A stretch of 64,000 bases of DNA from Pseudovibrio sp. Ad37 (GTDB lineage Bacteria > Pseudomonadota > Alphaproteobacteria > Rhizobiales > Stappiaceae), in assembly GCF_001623075.1 (NCBI RefSeq), contig NZ_LMCF01000168.1, forward strand, positions 1 to 64,000, read 5' to 3'. Positions 44,736 through 54,736 of the stretch are shown here, in pieces (position 1 is the first letter of the stretch; each line of letters begins with the position of its first letter). Both the position numbers and the translations under genes were made by a program. Below the pieces are notes generated by a model. That model made no database searches, had not been told where the DNA came from, and was given only the letters and a program-made list of their open reading frames with translations.

Positions 44736-45653
44736 CTAAGGCATCAACCGCTCAAGAAACGGAGCAACAACCGGGCCCCAGATTTTAGGACCCTCATCCC
44801 TCAGGAAGAGATCATGACCGTTCTCGCCCTCAAGCGGCAAAATGGCAAGCTCTTGCTTTGCATCACTTTCTGATGTGTAGGCCTCAAAAAATGACCTGGC
44901 CAACATCGGGCTATAGTACTCTTCGTTCTCCGCATAAACCCAGAGTGTTGGTAGCGTTGTCCCAGCCCCAAACATCCTGAAACCTTGTTCTGCCTGTTCT
45001 AAATCCCGCGCACTATAATCATCTATTGCCACTGCCCCCGGTGCGAAAGCGATGACACCGCGAACACCATTTGGAGCCTTCCGAGACGTGGCTAATACGC
45101 TGTTCCCACCTGCAGAAAATCCGAGAAGGACAACATGATCAGCAACCACAAACGGCTGATCCTGAAAGTAACGCACTGAACTATTGATATCATGAACGCG
45201 CTCCTCAAGGACCTTTATGAAACCGTCTGAATCCCCATCCTCAACAACAGAACGCTGCCCCTCGGAACGTCCGTAGCCTCTGCGAATAACAACAGCAACA
45301 GCGTATCCTCGCGCAAGAAACCACCTGATTGCAGCGTCAGGACGGAAATCATAAGGACCATCACGAGGAGCATTCCGAGCCGCCCCATGAGTAAAGACCG
45401 CCAGCGGAAAAGGCCCTTCCCCATCAGGTTGGAAGGTGGTCGCATCCAAAGTGATCGTCCTACTGCCGTCTTCCAACTCAACTGGAACCCGCCAAATCTG
45501 CATATTCAGTTCACCAAGTGGCTCACTGATGGGACCACCCTTTTGATGAGGCGATTGCGCCAAAGAGGCTTGCGCGAAAAACAAGAAAACCAAAACGAAC
45601 AAACTGGTGATGAAACCCGAGACCACGTCCCGCTTATTGAGCCTATAAAACAT
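44736..45653 (-). CDS. Exported alpha/beta hydrolase (dienelactone-hydrolase-like)
   Basis: A 305-residue serine hydrolase. A long signal peptide or anchor (FITSLFVLVFLFFAQASLAQ) ends near residue 33. VFTHGAARN is the oxyanion region, the nucleophile elbow is GFSAGG with Ser180, and the likely catalytic His is His280 in GENGHDLF. It would act in the periplasm or outside on an ester or amide. It sits between sctV and sctU with no other T3SS relation visible. Triple phased repeats lie just upstream. It may be an unrelated insertion into the locus or an accessory envelope enzyme. Confidence 0.8.
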   Translation of the reverse strand: MFYRLNKRDVVSGFITSLFVLVFLFFAQASLAQSPHQKGGPISEPLGELNMQIWRVPVELEDGSRTITLDATTFQPDGEGPFPLAVFTHGAARNAPRDGPYDFRPDAAIRWFLARGYAVAVVIRRGYGRSEGQRSVVEDGDSDGFIKVLEERVHDINSSVRYFQDQPFVVADHVVLLGFSAGGNSVLATSRKAPNGVRGVIAFAPGAVAIDDYSARDLEQAEQGFRMFGAGTTLPTLWVYAENEEYYSPMLARSFFEAYTSESDAKQELAILPLEGENGHDLFLRDEGPKIWGPVVAPFLERLMP

Positions 45654-45668
45654 CTTGCCCTCATTTGA

Positions 45669-45698
45669 ATTACAATTGCATTACAATACAATTACAAA
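45669..45698 (-). promoter_or_regulatory. Three helically phased ATTACAAT repeats upstream of the hydrolase
   Basis: ATTACAAT at 45669, ATTACAAT at 45680 and ATTACAAA at 45691 are spaced exactly 11 bases, one DNA turn, so a protein would see them on one helix face. The block is flanked by CATTTG/CAAATG symmetry and begins about 15 bases upstream of the hydrolase start. It probably binds a regulator cooperatively. Confidence 0.5.
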
Positions 45699-45895
45699 TG
45701 AAGCACGATTCCCACACAACTGCAAGCTGGATTATTGAAGACATAAAAACGAGGAAATGTAGGACTTGGGGCGCTTCTCGGAACATTGATGAAACGACAG
45801 CGTATCTCCGAAAAGTGGAAACCGGTTTTCGGATAAAGATACGCAAAAACAAAGACTAAAACAGTTCATGTGTTTCAGCTTAAATGCGAACTGCT

Positions 45896-47029
45896 TTAGT
45901 TCAGCGGCTCATCGCCGTTCTTCTTCTCGTGTTCCAGATCAATCACACCGCGTTCAAGCGGGCCGTTGTAAAGGATGTCTTTGTTTTTATCGATCCAGAC
46001 GAGAATTTCGGCAACAGCCGCAAACATGTCTTGCGGAACGAGCTCTTCAATCTCCACTTCCGCATGCAGCATACGAGCAAGCTTTACATTGGCAAAAATT
46101 GGCACGCCTGCCGCCTCAGCTTCTGTACGCATCTTAAGCGCAGTCAGATCAAGCCCTTTTGCCACCACCAATGGTACAGCAACCTCGTCGGGGCGATAGG
46201 ATATGGCAACCGCGTAGTGCGTCGGATTAACCACAACAGCACTGGCTTTACGGGTGTTCTCAAGATTGTCGCTCATGAGAATTTCCTGAGAAATCCGCTT
46301 ACGTTGCCCTTTAATTTCAGGACTGCCCTCGGACTCTTTATGTTCCCGTTTCACCTCTTCCTTCGTCATCTTCAGGCTCTTGATGTGAGTGTGCTTCTGG
46401 AACATGAAATCAAGGATCGCCACGCCAACAAAGGCCAGAAACGATATCCCGAGGATCAGTTTCATAATCGCACCACTGATATTAGCGATGCAGGGAATGC
46501 CGCAGGAGAGCGAGTTGATGTAAGCACCAATCGCGTACTTCACGGTGAAGTAGAGCATGGTGCTGAGCAGGGCGATCTTCAGGATGGATTTGAGAACCTG
46601 CACCACCTGCTTCATGGAAAAGATGCGCTTAAACCCTTCGCCTGGACTGATCTTGCTCAGCTTGGGCATGATACTGTCAACGGCCCAGAGAAAGCCAAAC
46701 TGTACAAAATTCCCAAAGATCCCTGCCGCAATAGCAACACCAATCAGCGGCAGCACAATGTCCATGAAGGTCGAAAAAACACCAAATACCCCCTCTCCGG
46801 CGGAAGAAGAAAAGTCTCGCCGTGCCGCCAGACTGGCCATGTCATCCATCAGGCCAACCAACTTGGAGAAATTTCGGTCCCACGCAAACCAGAGATAAGC
46901 AATCACCGCGAACAGCGAGATGGTGGTTGTGACCTCAGTACTCTTGGCCACCTGCCCTTTTTCACGAGATTCACGTTCTCGTTTGGGGGTGGGAAGTTCG
47001 GTTTTTTCACCAGAAGTCTCCCCACTCAT
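45896..47029 (-). CDS. sctU: Type III secretion substrate-switch protein SctU
   Basis: A 377-residue SctU/YscU/FlhB-family protein. The charged N-terminus (GEKTELPTPKRERESREKGQ) and four helices up to about residue 215 are typical. The autocleavage site is intact: NPTH within VVVNPTHYAVAISYRP, with Asn-Pro cleavage needed to switch from early to late substrates. It is the last gene of the minus-strand core block and overlaps sctT by 4 bases. Confidence 0.95.
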   Translation of the reverse strand: MSGETSGEKTELPTPKRERESREKGQVAKSTEVTTTISLFAVIAYLWFAWDRNFSKLVGLMDDMASLAARRDFSSSAGEGVFGVFSTFMDIVLPLIGVAIAAGIFGNFVQFGFLWAVDSIMPKLSKISPGEGFKRIFSMKQVVQVLKSILKIALLSTMLYFTVKYAIGAYINSLSCGIPCIANISGAIMKLILGISFLAFVGVAILDFMFQKHTHIKSLKMTKEEVKREHKESEGSPEIKGQRKRISQEILMSDNLENTRKASAVVVNPTHYAVAISYRPDEVAVPLVVAKGLDLTALKMRTEAEAAGVPIFANVKLARMLHAEVEIEELVPQDMFAAVAEILVWIDKNKDILYNGPLERGVIDLEHEKKNGDEPLN

Positions 47030-47868
47030 GGACGGACCTCAAGCTTTTGATCCTGATAGATGTCCTTGCCTTTTTCAAAGATCCCGAAGATCTCATCCGT
47101 AAACAGCTTCAGCTCAATCTGGTGCTCGGCAGCTTCTGGCAGCAGGAATGACAGATAGAACGTCAGCAGAATGACGGCCACACCACTCTTGATCGGCATA
47201 GCAAGAATGAACACCTGAATTTGCGGATCAAACCGGCTGATAATCGCCAGCGCAAATTCTGCGAGGAACATCAGGATCACCAATGGTGCAGCCATGACAA
47301 ACATCAGGCGCATCGCATTGTCGAAGATCGACAGGATCAACTCCGGAAAATCCTCTGACAGAACCGGAATAAACTCTGTCACCGGAAAGATCATGTAGGA
47401 GTTATAAACCAGTGTCAGGATGAAGAAGAACCCTGGCGTCAGGAAGAGATAGAGAATGAACGCACGGGAGAACAAATCCCCGACGGGCGAGCTCTCGTTC
47501 CCCAGCATCGGATCAATACTGGAGGCAACCGCAGCACCGCGCTGGTTGTCAATCAACGTCCCGGCGGACTGCACAGCCCAAAGCAGACAAGAGATCGTAT
47601 AGCCAATCAGAAACCCGATGGCATACTCCTTGAAGAAGTAGACAACAAACATCGATCCGGTTGGCGAAAACCCGTCCACGTACTGCAGGTTATAAGGGTA
47701 CAGCGGGATCGCAATCACCATCACAACCACATTACGCGCCATGCGCGACATCAACGTGGCATTGAAGATCTGTGATGTTGCAAACACCGCAAAAATGCGC
47801 GGAAACGTCAGCAACAAAACAAGAAATGCATCACGATGGACTGTGGTGATCTCCGCAAGCAGGTTCAT
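47026..47868 (-). CDS. sctT: Type III secretion export apparatus protein SctT
   Basis: A 280-residue SctT/FliR-type membrane protein with about seven to eight hydrophobic segments, starting with FLVLLLTFPRIFAVFATSQI. It forms the export gate with SctR and SctS. It begins 5 bases after sctS and overlaps sctU. Confidence 0.94.
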   Translation of the reverse strand: MNLLAEITTVHRDAFLVLLLTFPRIFAVFATSQIFNATLMSRMARNVVVMVIAIPLYPYNLQYVDGFSPTGSMFVVYFFKEYAIGFLIGYTISCLLWAVQSAGTLIDNQRGAAVASSIDPMLGNESSPVGDLFSRAFILYLFLTPGFFFILTLVYNSYMIFPVTEFIPVLSEDFPELILSIFDNAMRLMFVMAAPLVILMFLAEFALAIISRFDPQIQVFILAMPIKSGVAVILLTFYLSFLLPEAAEHQIELKLFTDEIFGIFEKGKDIYQDQKLEVRP

Positions 47869-47873
47869 TGGCG

Positions 47874-48143
47874 TTACCTGACCAATGTCGGGAAATCATC
47901 AAACAAAGCCTGCGTAAAGCCAATGGTCTCCGAGCCAAGAAAGCTGGACATCATGAACAGCGTCAGCGCCACGGCGATCAGCTTGACCCCAAACTGGATT
48001 GTCTGCTCCTGCATCTGCGTCAAAGCCTGCAACAGCGACACAGCAAGGCCGACAAGCGAGGCAACAATGATTGGCGGCAAAGACAGCATCATCACAAGGA
48101 TCATCGCCTCGGAAATGCGGTAGACGGCGTCTTCAGGGGACAT
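47874..48143 (-). CDS. sctS: Type III secretion export apparatus protein SctS
   Basis: An 89-residue protein with two helical hairpin segments: ILVMMLSLPPIIVASLVGL and the LQEQT-type block in ALTQMQEQTIQF, both family hallmarks of SctS/FliQ. Length and position between sctR and sctT fit exactly. Confidence 0.95.
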   Translation of the reverse strand: MSPEDAVYRISEAMILVMMLSLPPIIVASLVGLAVSLLQALTQMQEQTIQFGVKLIAVALTLFMMSSFLGSETIGFTQALFDDFPTLVR

Positions 48144-48167
48144 AAGCTACTCCTCTCACATTTCCGG

Positions 48168-48812
48168 CTAAACGTAGGTCTTGATGAGACCGAGGATCAG
48201 ACGCGACCACCCATCCACCGCCACAAACAAGAACAGTTTAAACGGCAGGGAAATCGTCAGCGGCGACACCATCATCATGCCCATGGCAAGCAGGATGTTG
48301 GAAACAACAAGGTCAATAGCAAGGAACGGCAGATACAGCAGGAACCCGATCTCAAAGGCCTCACGCAACTGCGAAACGGTATAGGCCGGCAGCAGAATTG
48401 CGATGCTGTCCTCTGTCATACTTGCGGAAATATCAGCAGGCCACAACTGACGGGACGCTTCAAGGAAGAACGCCTTTTCCTTGCTGTCCGCATGTTTGGC
48501 CAGAAAATCTTCAAGCGGCCCCTTGGCAGCAACAAAGGTACTCTTCATCTCCTCCACCGTGGTGATGGAGAGGTTTCCTTGCTCTACAATCTCAAATGTC
48601 TGCAAAAAAACCGGCAGCATGATGTAGCCGGACAAAATGATAGCCAGCGCATTCAACGCCATATTAGGCGGAATTTGCTGCACGCCAAGCGCGTTTCGCA
48701 CCAGCAGCAGCACCACCGAAAGCTTGATAAAGGATGTGGCGACAATGGCCAGAAACGGAACAAGGGCCACAACCACAAGCACTAATATGAGCGAGAATGG
48801 ATCAGACGTCAT
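48168..48812 (-). CDS. sctR: Type III secretion export apparatus protein SctR
   Basis: A 214-residue SctR/FliP-family protein. TSFIKLSVVLLLVRNALGVQ is the conserved N-terminal core, with the hydrophobic C-terminal pair near the end. ATG 48812 is chosen over TTG 48818, two codons upstream. Five copies assemble with SctS and SctT into the pore. Confidence 0.95.
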   Translation of the reverse strand: MTSDPFSLILVLVVVALVPFLAIVATSFIKLSVVLLLVRNALGVQQIPPNMALNALAIILSGYIMLPVFLQTFEIVEQGNLSITTVEEMKSTFVAAKGPLEDFLAKHADSKEKAFFLEASRQLWPADISASMTEDSIAILLPAYTVSQLREAFEIGFLLYLPFLAIDLVVSNILLAMGMMMVSPLTISLPFKLFLFVAVDGWSRLILGLIKTYV

Positions 48813-48883
48813 CAGCAAATCTCAGATTGGGCACCTTTGGGCACCTCTGGTTATGTTAGGCTTTGGCGTGACCGAAAGCAGTT

Positions 48884-49930
48884 TTAAAGGCCGGTGCCCT
48901 GGTCCGTTTTGGAAATGCGCAGTGCGACCCGCTCATCAATCTGCACCAGATGCCCCTTGGCAATGCGCTTGCCCGCAGCTCGCACATAAACCGGTGTCTC
49001 TTCATTGAGTGCAGGCACATCAATGTTCACCAGCGATCCCGCCGCCCAGCTTTCCAGCTCGGCAATAGAGATCTCGCGCTCATCAACTTCAAACCGCACC
49101 GGCACTGTCATCTGCGACAGATCAATGGAGCCGATTTCCTCAGCACCACTCGCCTGCTCTGCATTCGCTTCTTCGGTTAGCTCACTCATACCGTTCACAC
49201 TCTCAATTCGTTCGCAGCCCCATCCCTGCTCAACCAGCACCAGATGATGGCGGCTCAGCGGCCCGTCCACAGTGATCCGTTGCCCTAGCGCGGGCGCATC
49301 CAACACCACCAGATCCCCAATGCACAGACTGGAAACCTCAGCGGTTGGCAACGGCGCTTCACACAGCGTCAGGCAGATGGAGGTATTCAACTGTTCACGC
49401 ACGGCACGCCATGCAGGCTGCGCGGTCAGTGGCAAATCTCCAAGAAAACCGGAGAGCGCGTCAGGCCGCACGCCAACTTTGGCCAGCACAGGAGCACCGC
49501 CAATTTCGCCATACCGGACAGCAAACCAGCTCAGTTGCTCCAGGTCACGCGCTGGCAACAAGACAGATACAGCCTGCAACGGCAGCTCACTCTGGATCTT
49601 CGCAAAATCAGCAGGCAATTCATTGCGCAAGTTAGAAACAATGCCTTCAACCAGAGCATTGCGAAGTCCGTCTTCCAGCTCAAGAACATCCGCATAAGCG
49701 AGCGGCACATTCAGCTGTGCAGCAAACGGAAAGTCCTCAAGCACCAGCAGAGCCGTCGCACCAGAAACACTGCGCAGAATACAGCCCTGCGCAAAAGCGG
49801 AAGGCGCTTCACTCACCTGAAAATTCAGCGTGTGCGTGCTCTCAACCGTAATGTCCTGCTCCGCGTAGCTCAAAGCTGCGTTCCAGTAGGCCAACGGGTC
49901 TGTTTTGGATTGATAATTCAAGGATGTCAT
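48884..49930 (-). CDS. sctQ: Type III secretion cytoplasmic ring protein SctQ
   Basis: A 348-residue SctQ protein. The C-terminal 70 residues are a SpoA/FliN domain (VPVRFEVDEREISIAELESW, then GHLVQIDERVALRIS). An earlier SpoA-like segment lies at about 180-250. It builds the sorting platform that binds the ATPase stalk. A second, shorter internal product from the FliN domain is known in other systems; a start is not obvious here. It overlaps sctP by 4 bases. Confidence 0.9.
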   Translation of the reverse strand: MTSLNYQSKTDPLAYWNAALSYAEQDITVESTHTLNFQVSEAPSAFAQGCILRSVSGATALLVLEDFPFAAQLNVPLAYADVLELEDGLRNALVEGIVSNLRNELPADFAKIQSELPLQAVSVLLPARDLEQLSWFAVRYGEIGGAPVLAKVGVRPDALSGFLGDLPLTAQPAWRAVREQLNTSICLTLCEAPLPTAEVSSLCIGDLVVLDAPALGQRITVDGPLSRHHLVLVEQGWGCERIESVNGMSELTEEANAEQASGAEEIGSIDLSQMTVPVRFEVDEREISIAELESWAAGSLVNIDVPALNEETPVYVRAAGKRIAKGHLVQIDERVALRISKTDQGTGL

Positions 49931-50676
49931 GAGCTCGTGCTGTTCCCCGCAAAGATGGAGGACAGACCTCCCATTGAAGACGAACCAGCATCAACACTTT
50001 CAATCTCCTGCTGTTCTAGTCGATCAAGAATGCGGATTTTCCGGTCAGGAAACCGCTGCTGCAAAGTGCTCATGAGCCCCTGCGCTGCGGCCTGCACTTC
50101 ACCAGCAACCCGATCACCACTCACGCGCTCCAGCACAACAGCCAGACCGCCTTGTGTTGTCATAACTTTCAGTCCGGCAAGGCCAAACCGGTTGGCATCA
50201 AGGGTCAGGCTCAAGACGCGCCCATCACTTTTGTCTGCCATGGCCTCTGTGCGCATGGCCTGTTCAATCTGGTTTGCAATCGCGCTCATCGCCTTATCGA
50301 CACGTGCTTCAGTACTCGCCTGACGCACGGAGCTGAACAGCTCGGACGGATTGGAAACGGAAATACTGCGGGCTTCAGCGGGATCAGACGCGGCCAGCAA
50401 CCGGGCATGGCTCAAGTCAAGCGGGTCAGTCTGTCCCTGCTCGGAACCTTCGCCCTCCTCCAGAAAAGCACCCTTTCCATGAACCGGAACAGACTTGCCT
50501 TCAGCGCTGCGCAACTGTTCCTGAAACAAGCTGACATCCTGCCGGTTCAACCCCTCGGAAAATTTGTTGCCCTGCTGCTTGCCAGACGTTTTGCCATGCT
50601 CACGAGGTTGCTTACCACGTATATTTTCAAGATTTTGCTGCTGCTCAAGTGGCTGCGAACCCTGAGAAACTTTCAT
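49927..50676 (-). CDS. sctP: Needle-length regulator SctP-like protein
   Basis: A 249-residue protein. The N-terminal 130 residues are polar, Gln/Glu/Ser-rich and probably unfolded, and the C-terminal part (about 135-230) is an alpha/beta domain with LSLTLDANRFGLAGLKVMTTQGGLAV, in the style of the T3S4 domain of YscP/FliK hook- and needle-length proteins. Its place between sctO and sctQ supports this. It would be secreted early and sense needle length through its flexible N-terminus; at this size it predicts a short needle. Confidence 0.8.
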   Translation of the reverse strand: MKVSQGSQPLEQQQNLENIRGKQPREHGKTSGKQQGNKFSEGLNRQDVSLFQEQLRSAEGKSVPVHGKGAFLEEGEGSEQGQTDPLDLSHARLLAASDPAEARSISVSNPSELFSSVRQASTEARVDKAMSAIANQIEQAMRTEAMADKSDGRVLSLTLDANRFGLAGLKVMTTQGGLAVVLERVSGDRVAGEVQAAAQGLMSTLQQRFPDRKIRILDRLEQQEIESVDAGSSSMGGLSSIFAGNSTSS

Positions 50677-51152
50677 AATTCCACTTGCCTTCGCCCGGAA
50701 AACTGCTCCTCGATCTCCTGCTCCTCCGCAGCCTCCATTAAGGCATTGGTCTCAACCCGAAGATCATCCGCAACCTTTCCATACTTATCTTTGATGCGAA
50801 GTGCTTTTTGATACTCAAGGCGGGCAGCATCCGCATTTTTAAGCGCACGATCATAAACATAGGCCGCGCGTTCCGCTGCGTCCTCCAGCTTTTTGACCGC
50901 ACTTTCAAGGATCTGTGCCTGCTCTTTCACTTTATCGAGATCATCCGTTGAAATGACCTTCTTAATGATCTCCAGATAAAGCGCATCCTGCTTGGCTGGC
51001 AGCGCGGCACGTTCATCTGCCGCAACTTGCCGCTTGTGCTCCAGCTGCTCTTTGGCACGCCGAACTTTCTCCAGCTCAGCGTTGAGCGTCCGTTGAGCTT
51101 TCTGCTCCTTAAGTGTTTTGACGAGATGAAGTTTTTTGATTTGGTTGATCAC
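50673..51152 (-). CDS. sctO: ATPase stalk protein SctO
   Basis: A 159-residue, almost fully helical coiled-coil protein rich in Glu, Lys and Ala ([36 protein letters not shown]). Length, composition and position directly after sctN match SctO/FliJ, which sits in the ATPase ring like the F1 gamma subunit. It overlaps both neighbours by 4 bases. Confidence 0.88.
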   Translation of the reverse strand: MINQIKKLHLVKTLKEQKAQRTLNAELEKVRRAKEQLEHKRQVAADERAALPAKQDALYLEIIKKVISTDDLDKVKEQAQILESAVKKLEDAAERAAYVYDRALKNADAARLEYQKALRIKDKYGKVADDLRVETNALMEAAEEQEIEEQFSGRRQVEL

Positions 51153-52525
51153 GCAACAGTGCTCTTCAATTTGCTCAAGGCCTCATCAAAGCCATTGAAC
51201 TCATCAGTACGCTGCTGCAGAAATTCTTTGATCGGCTTGTTCTTAGCAATCGCCAGATCAGCCTCAGCATCAGCCCCCTTCTGGTACTCACCAATCTGCA
51301 CCAGAAGCTCAACCTCTTCATATTTCGCCAGCAACGAGTTCACCTTGCCAGACATCTCTCGATGTTCAGGCGTGGTAACCGCTGTCATCACGCGGCTCTT
51401 GGAATTCAGAATATCAATAGCAGGATAATGGTTGCCCGCTGCCAGCTTTCGCGACAGCACAATATGCCCATCCAGAATGGAGCGGGTCTCATCCGAAACC
51501 GGCTCGTTCATATCATCGCCCTCCATCAGCACCGTATAGAACGCAGTGATCGAGCCCTTATCATTCATCCCTGCACGCTCCATCAGGCGCGGCAGCGTGG
51601 CAAAAACAGAAGGCGGGAAACCACGACGGGTCGGCGGCTCACCAACAGCAAGACCAATCTCACGCTGTGCACGCGCAAAACGGGTCACGGAATCCATCAG
51701 CAACAGCACGCGCTTCCCCTGATCGCGGAAGTACTCTGCAATCGAGGTTGCAACAAACGCCGCTTTCGAACGTTCCAGGGAACTCTTGTCAGAAGTGGCA
51801 ACAACCACAACGGATTTCTTCATCCCCTCAGGCCCAAGATCATGCTCGATGAACTCGCGTACCTCTCGGCCACGTTCACCAATCAGCGCCAGCACGGTCA
51901 CATCAACAGCAGCGCCCTTCACCAGCATCGCCATCAACGTAGACTTACCACCACCAGCAGAAGCGAAAATGCCCATGCGCTGGCCTTCGCCGGTGGTCAG
52001 CATGCCATCAATGGCACGCACCCCCATTGGCAGAGGCTTGTCAATAATCCGGCGCTGCATAGGATCCGGCGGTTCCTGATTGACCGGATAATGCGTTGCA
52101 GGCGTAAACTCCCGGTCCAGCCCATCAATAAAGTTGCCCATGCCATCCAGAACCCGGCCAAGCAACCCGTCACCCACAGGAACAGATTGCACATGCCCGG
52201 TCGGACGAACTTCGGTGTCCGGCCCTACGCCATAAAGCTCGCCAATGGGAGACAGCAGTGCTTCATCATCATGAAACCCAACCACTTCTGCCATGAGTTT
52301 GCGACCTGTTGAGCGCGTGTAAAGCTCGGCAATTTCGCCAATCTCCACCTTTGGCACCACGGCATGGATGAGTGTACCCACCACTTTGCGGACACGGCCC
52401 GTCAGCGGATAAGGATCAACATCAGTTGCAGCTTTGACAAGGGCACGACCAAGCCCTGACACTCCAGACCCAATTTGATTACGACGATCTTCAACGTGTT
52501 CGGCAGGTTCAATGAGAGATGTCAT
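51149..52525 (-). CDS. sctN: Type III secretion ATPase SctN
   Basis: A 458-residue F1-beta-like ATPase. Walker A is ASAGGGKST at about 188-196, Walker B is [12 protein letters not shown], followed by the ATPase signature [18 protein letters not shown]. It unfolds substrates and strips chaperones at the export gate. It lies between sctL and sctO, overlapping both by 4 bases. Confidence 0.96.
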   Translation of the reverse strand: MTSLIEPAEHVEDRRNQIGSGVSGLGRALVKAATDVDPYPLTGRVRKVVGTLIHAVVPKVEIGEIAELYTRSTGRKLMAEVVGFHDDEALLSPIGELYGVGPDTEVRPTGHVQSVPVGDGLLGRVLDGMGNFIDGLDREFTPATHYPVNQEPPDPMQRRIIDKPLPMGVRAIDGMLTTGEGQRMGIFASAGGGKSTLMAMLVKGAAVDVTVLALIGERGREVREFIEHDLGPEGMKKSVVVVATSDKSSLERSKAAFVATSIAEYFRDQGKRVLLLMDSVTRFARAQREIGLAVGEPPTRRGFPPSVFATLPRLMERAGMNDKGSITAFYTVLMEGDDMNEPVSDETRSILDGHIVLSRKLAAGNHYPAIDILNSKSRVMTAVTTPEHREMSGKVNSLLAKYEEVELLVQIGEYQKGADAEADLAIAKNKPIKEFLQQRTDEFNGFDEALSKLKSTVA

Positions 52526-53172
52526 GACACCTCCAAAGACCGCTTGGAAGGTGCCTGAGCAGACGAAGTACGACGCAGGATCTCTTCAATTTCTTCCAAC
52601 CGAACCTGCAAGTTGCCATCAACGCGGCCAACAGGTGCGTCCAGTACAATGTGAGCCCCCTGCAAGTCACCATCCTCGACAATCTCAAGAAACTCGACCT
52701 GCTTGAAACCATCAGTGATCGCACCACTCATGGCCATCGCTTGGGAATACATTTCCGGAGCAACATGCAACCGCACACGCTTTTCAGCGCGTAGTGATTT
52801 CAGCATACTGCGAGCCATCAGGCGAACGCGCTCAGCATCATCAAACTCATCCAGCAAACGACGCAACAGCGTGATGGTCACCGTGACAACATCATGCTCC
52901 ACGTCACGCAAGCGCGTGTCGAGCAGTTCTTGCTCACCAAGGATGCGTTCACAGGCTTCAGATTGCGCTTTACGCACACCATCTTCATAGCCCTGCTTTT
53001 GCTGTTCTTCATAAACGCGCGTCGCATCCTGCAGAATTTCCTCTGCCTTGCGCTGCGCATTTGCAATGATCTGGTCAGCCGTTTCAACGGAAGCAAATTC
53101 AGCTTCCTTAATGATGTGCGTGCCTGGCGTCAGGTTTGCGCCCAGCTCTTTCAGTCTATAAATGCTCGCCAT
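52522..53172 (-). CDS. sctL: ATPase regulator/stator SctL
   Basis: A 216-residue SctL/FliH/NolV-type protein. A helical, charged region (about 30-110, with [19 protein letters not shown]) precedes an alpha/beta domain where ISGATD-like [14 protein letters not shown] and the [13 protein letters not shown] block occur. It binds SctN and anchors it to SctQ. It starts inside the 3-prime end of sctK (22-base overlap). Confidence 0.9.
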   Translation of the reverse strand: MASIYRLKELGANLTPGTHIIKEAEFASVETADQIIANAQRKAEEILQDATRVYEEQQKQGYEDGVRKAQSEACERILGEQELLDTRLRDVEHDVVTVTITLLRRLLDEFDDAERVRLMARSMLKSLRAEKRVRLHVAPEMYSQAMAMSGAITDGFKQVEFLEIVEDGDLQGAHIVLDAPVGRVDGNLQVRLEEIEEILRRTSSAQAPSKRSLEVS

Positions 53173-53879
53173 TGTGGCAATCTCCGACGCAAATACTGGA
53201 CAAAATGCTCTTGCTGCTCTGCTCGCATCACCTGCAAACGAGCGCTAAGTTTTTCGTTGAGTTCATTGGAAAAGCGAAGACGAACAAGCGGCTCAAGTTT
53301 CGCATCAACAGCACTGACGAAAGCCAAAATGCCCTCGGCACCAACAAGTGTCAGCGCCTGCAAAGCCTCTTCATCACTTCCACTGCATAGATGATGGAAT
53401 GCTTCATCATTCTCGCTTTCATAGCCAAGTGAGCTGAAGAAGAACGCCACATCGCGAATGGCAATATCAAAGACCTCTTCACCAAACAGGGCTTCCATAC
53501 GCTGGCAATCATTCTTCAGCACAAGGCGCCCGATCATCTCATGAAGTCTGGCAATCGCAATGATGCGCATGACGCCGCCAAAATCTTCAGCACCCAAACT
53601 GCACAACATCAACGCGAGCCGGGCCAGTTCTGAGACTGCCAGAGTTGGCGTGACCGCCACATCAACAGCAAGCGCAGTAAGCCCAAGCTTATGCGAGACA
53701 TGCGTGTTCAAAGGCCTCTGAAAATCTTCCTGCCCAGCCAGACCACGCAGCACGTTCAACTCAAGGCCAGCAGCGGTCAGGTGGTCATCATGCGCAAAGG
53801 AAAGAGGGTTCAGTAAAGACGCAGCAAGTCTGGCCTGAAGCGGCCAGACCGCGGAGTGATGTGGAGTGCCTGTCATCAT
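53151..53879 (-). CDS. sctK: Sorting-platform protein SctK
   Basis: A 242-residue mostly helical protein with little identifiable motif content. Length, position between sctJ and sctL, and the helical C-terminal half (ARLHEMIGRLVLKNDCQRM) fit SctK, including NolU of rhizobia, the adaptor between SctD and SctQ. Assignment rests mainly on gene order. The start is the first of two consecutive ATG codons at 53879. Confidence 0.72.
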   Translation of the reverse strand: MMTGTPHHSAVWPLQARLAASLLNPLSFAHDDHLTAAGLELNVLRGLAGQEDFQRPLNTHVSHKLGLTALAVDVAVTPTLAVSELARLALMLCSLGAEDFGGVMRIIAIARLHEMIGRLVLKNDCQRMEALFGEEVFDIAIRDVAFFFSSLGYESENDEAFHHLCSGSDEEALQALTLVGAEGILAFVSAVDAKLEPLVRLRFSNELNEKLSARLQVMRAEQQEHFVQYLRRRLPQWRAFID

Positions 53880-53894
53880 GCCAGTCCCCTGCTA

Positions 53895-54698
53895 CTAAGC
53901 AAGTTCTTCAGGCAGAAGCTCGTCGTCGTCTCCACCCTTGGCTTTTTTTCCGCCGGAGCTGATCTGCTTGAACAGCAAATAGCCAACGCCACCAATCAAC
54001 AGCAGCAGCACGACGCCCACAGCGCCAAGGATCTGCCAGAACATACCGGCGTCATCACGCGCAATGCGCAAGCCCGGGAACACGGCCTCATACTCTTGCG
54101 CTGAGCGCTGTGAGATTGGCTTCAGCTCACGTGCTGGAACAAGCGCAACAGAAACGCTGGCATATTCAACACCCTCAATCGCATTACTGACCAAGCGCTT
54201 GATCTGAGGGATCAGAAATTCAATATCAAACTCTGGGCGATGCTTGATGAAGATCGCGGCAGAAGAAGGCTTCACCTCTTCGCCAAGATCCGCTTTTTCC
54301 GGCAAAACGATGTGAACGCGGGCAGAAACAATACCATCGATTTCGGTAATGGTCTCAGCCACTTCCTCACTCAACGCGTAGATAAAGCGAATACGCTCCT
54401 CAAATGGTGAGGAGATAATGCCGGATTTCTGGAAGACCTGACCGAGCGTGTCACGCGTACGTTTCGGCAAACCATTCGCATTCAAAATTGTGACGGCACG
54501 CTGAATATCGTCGTCATCCACCTGCAAGGTGACAAGACCATCGCCCAGACCAACTTTCTGAGCAGACACACCATTTTCCAGCAGCAGGCTGAGCATGGTG
54601 TTTGCCTCCTGCTCAGAAAGGTTGGTGTAAAGATCTGTGTTGCAGGCGGCCAAACCAATCACCATGCCCACAATTGTAATAAAACGCCGAATATTCAT
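53895..54698 (-). CDS. sctJ: Type III secretion inner-membrane ring lipoprotein SctJ
   Basis: A 267-residue YscJ/PrgK/FliF-like lipoprotein. The lipobox is GLAACN with Cys19. LYTNLSEQEANTMLSLLLEN is the hallmark N-terminal block, two ring-building domains follow, and a C-terminal helix (GAVGVVLLLLIGGVGYLLF) anchors it in the inner membrane. Its short length shows a non-flagellar system rather than a flagellar FliF. Confidence 0.95.
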   Translation of the reverse strand: MNIRRFITIVGMVIGLAACNTDLYTNLSEQEANTMLSLLLENGVSAQKVGLGDGLVTLQVDDDDIQRAVTILNANGLPKRTRDTLGQVFQKSGIISSPFEERIRFIYALSEEVAETITEIDGIVSARVHIVLPEKADLGEEVKPSSAAIFIKHRPEFDIEFLIPQIKRLVSNAIEGVEYASVSVALVPARELKPISQRSAQEYEAVFPGLRIARDDAGMFWQILGAVGVVLLLLIGGVGYLLFKQISSGGKKAKGGDDDELLPEELA

Positions 54699-54736
54699 TT
54701 AGACTTTCACTATACCTACTGAATGCGCAGTCTTAA

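Noticed and set aside
45665-45859. 64-codon plus-strand reading frame upstream of sctU end
   Set aside because: It begins inside the phased repeats and shows no motif or ribosome-binding site.
45896-54698. Flagellar export gene cluster
   Set aside because: SctJ is a 267-residue lipoprotein rather than a 550-residue FliF, and there is a secretin gene and SctI-type rod protein; no flagellar rod, hook or filament genes are present.
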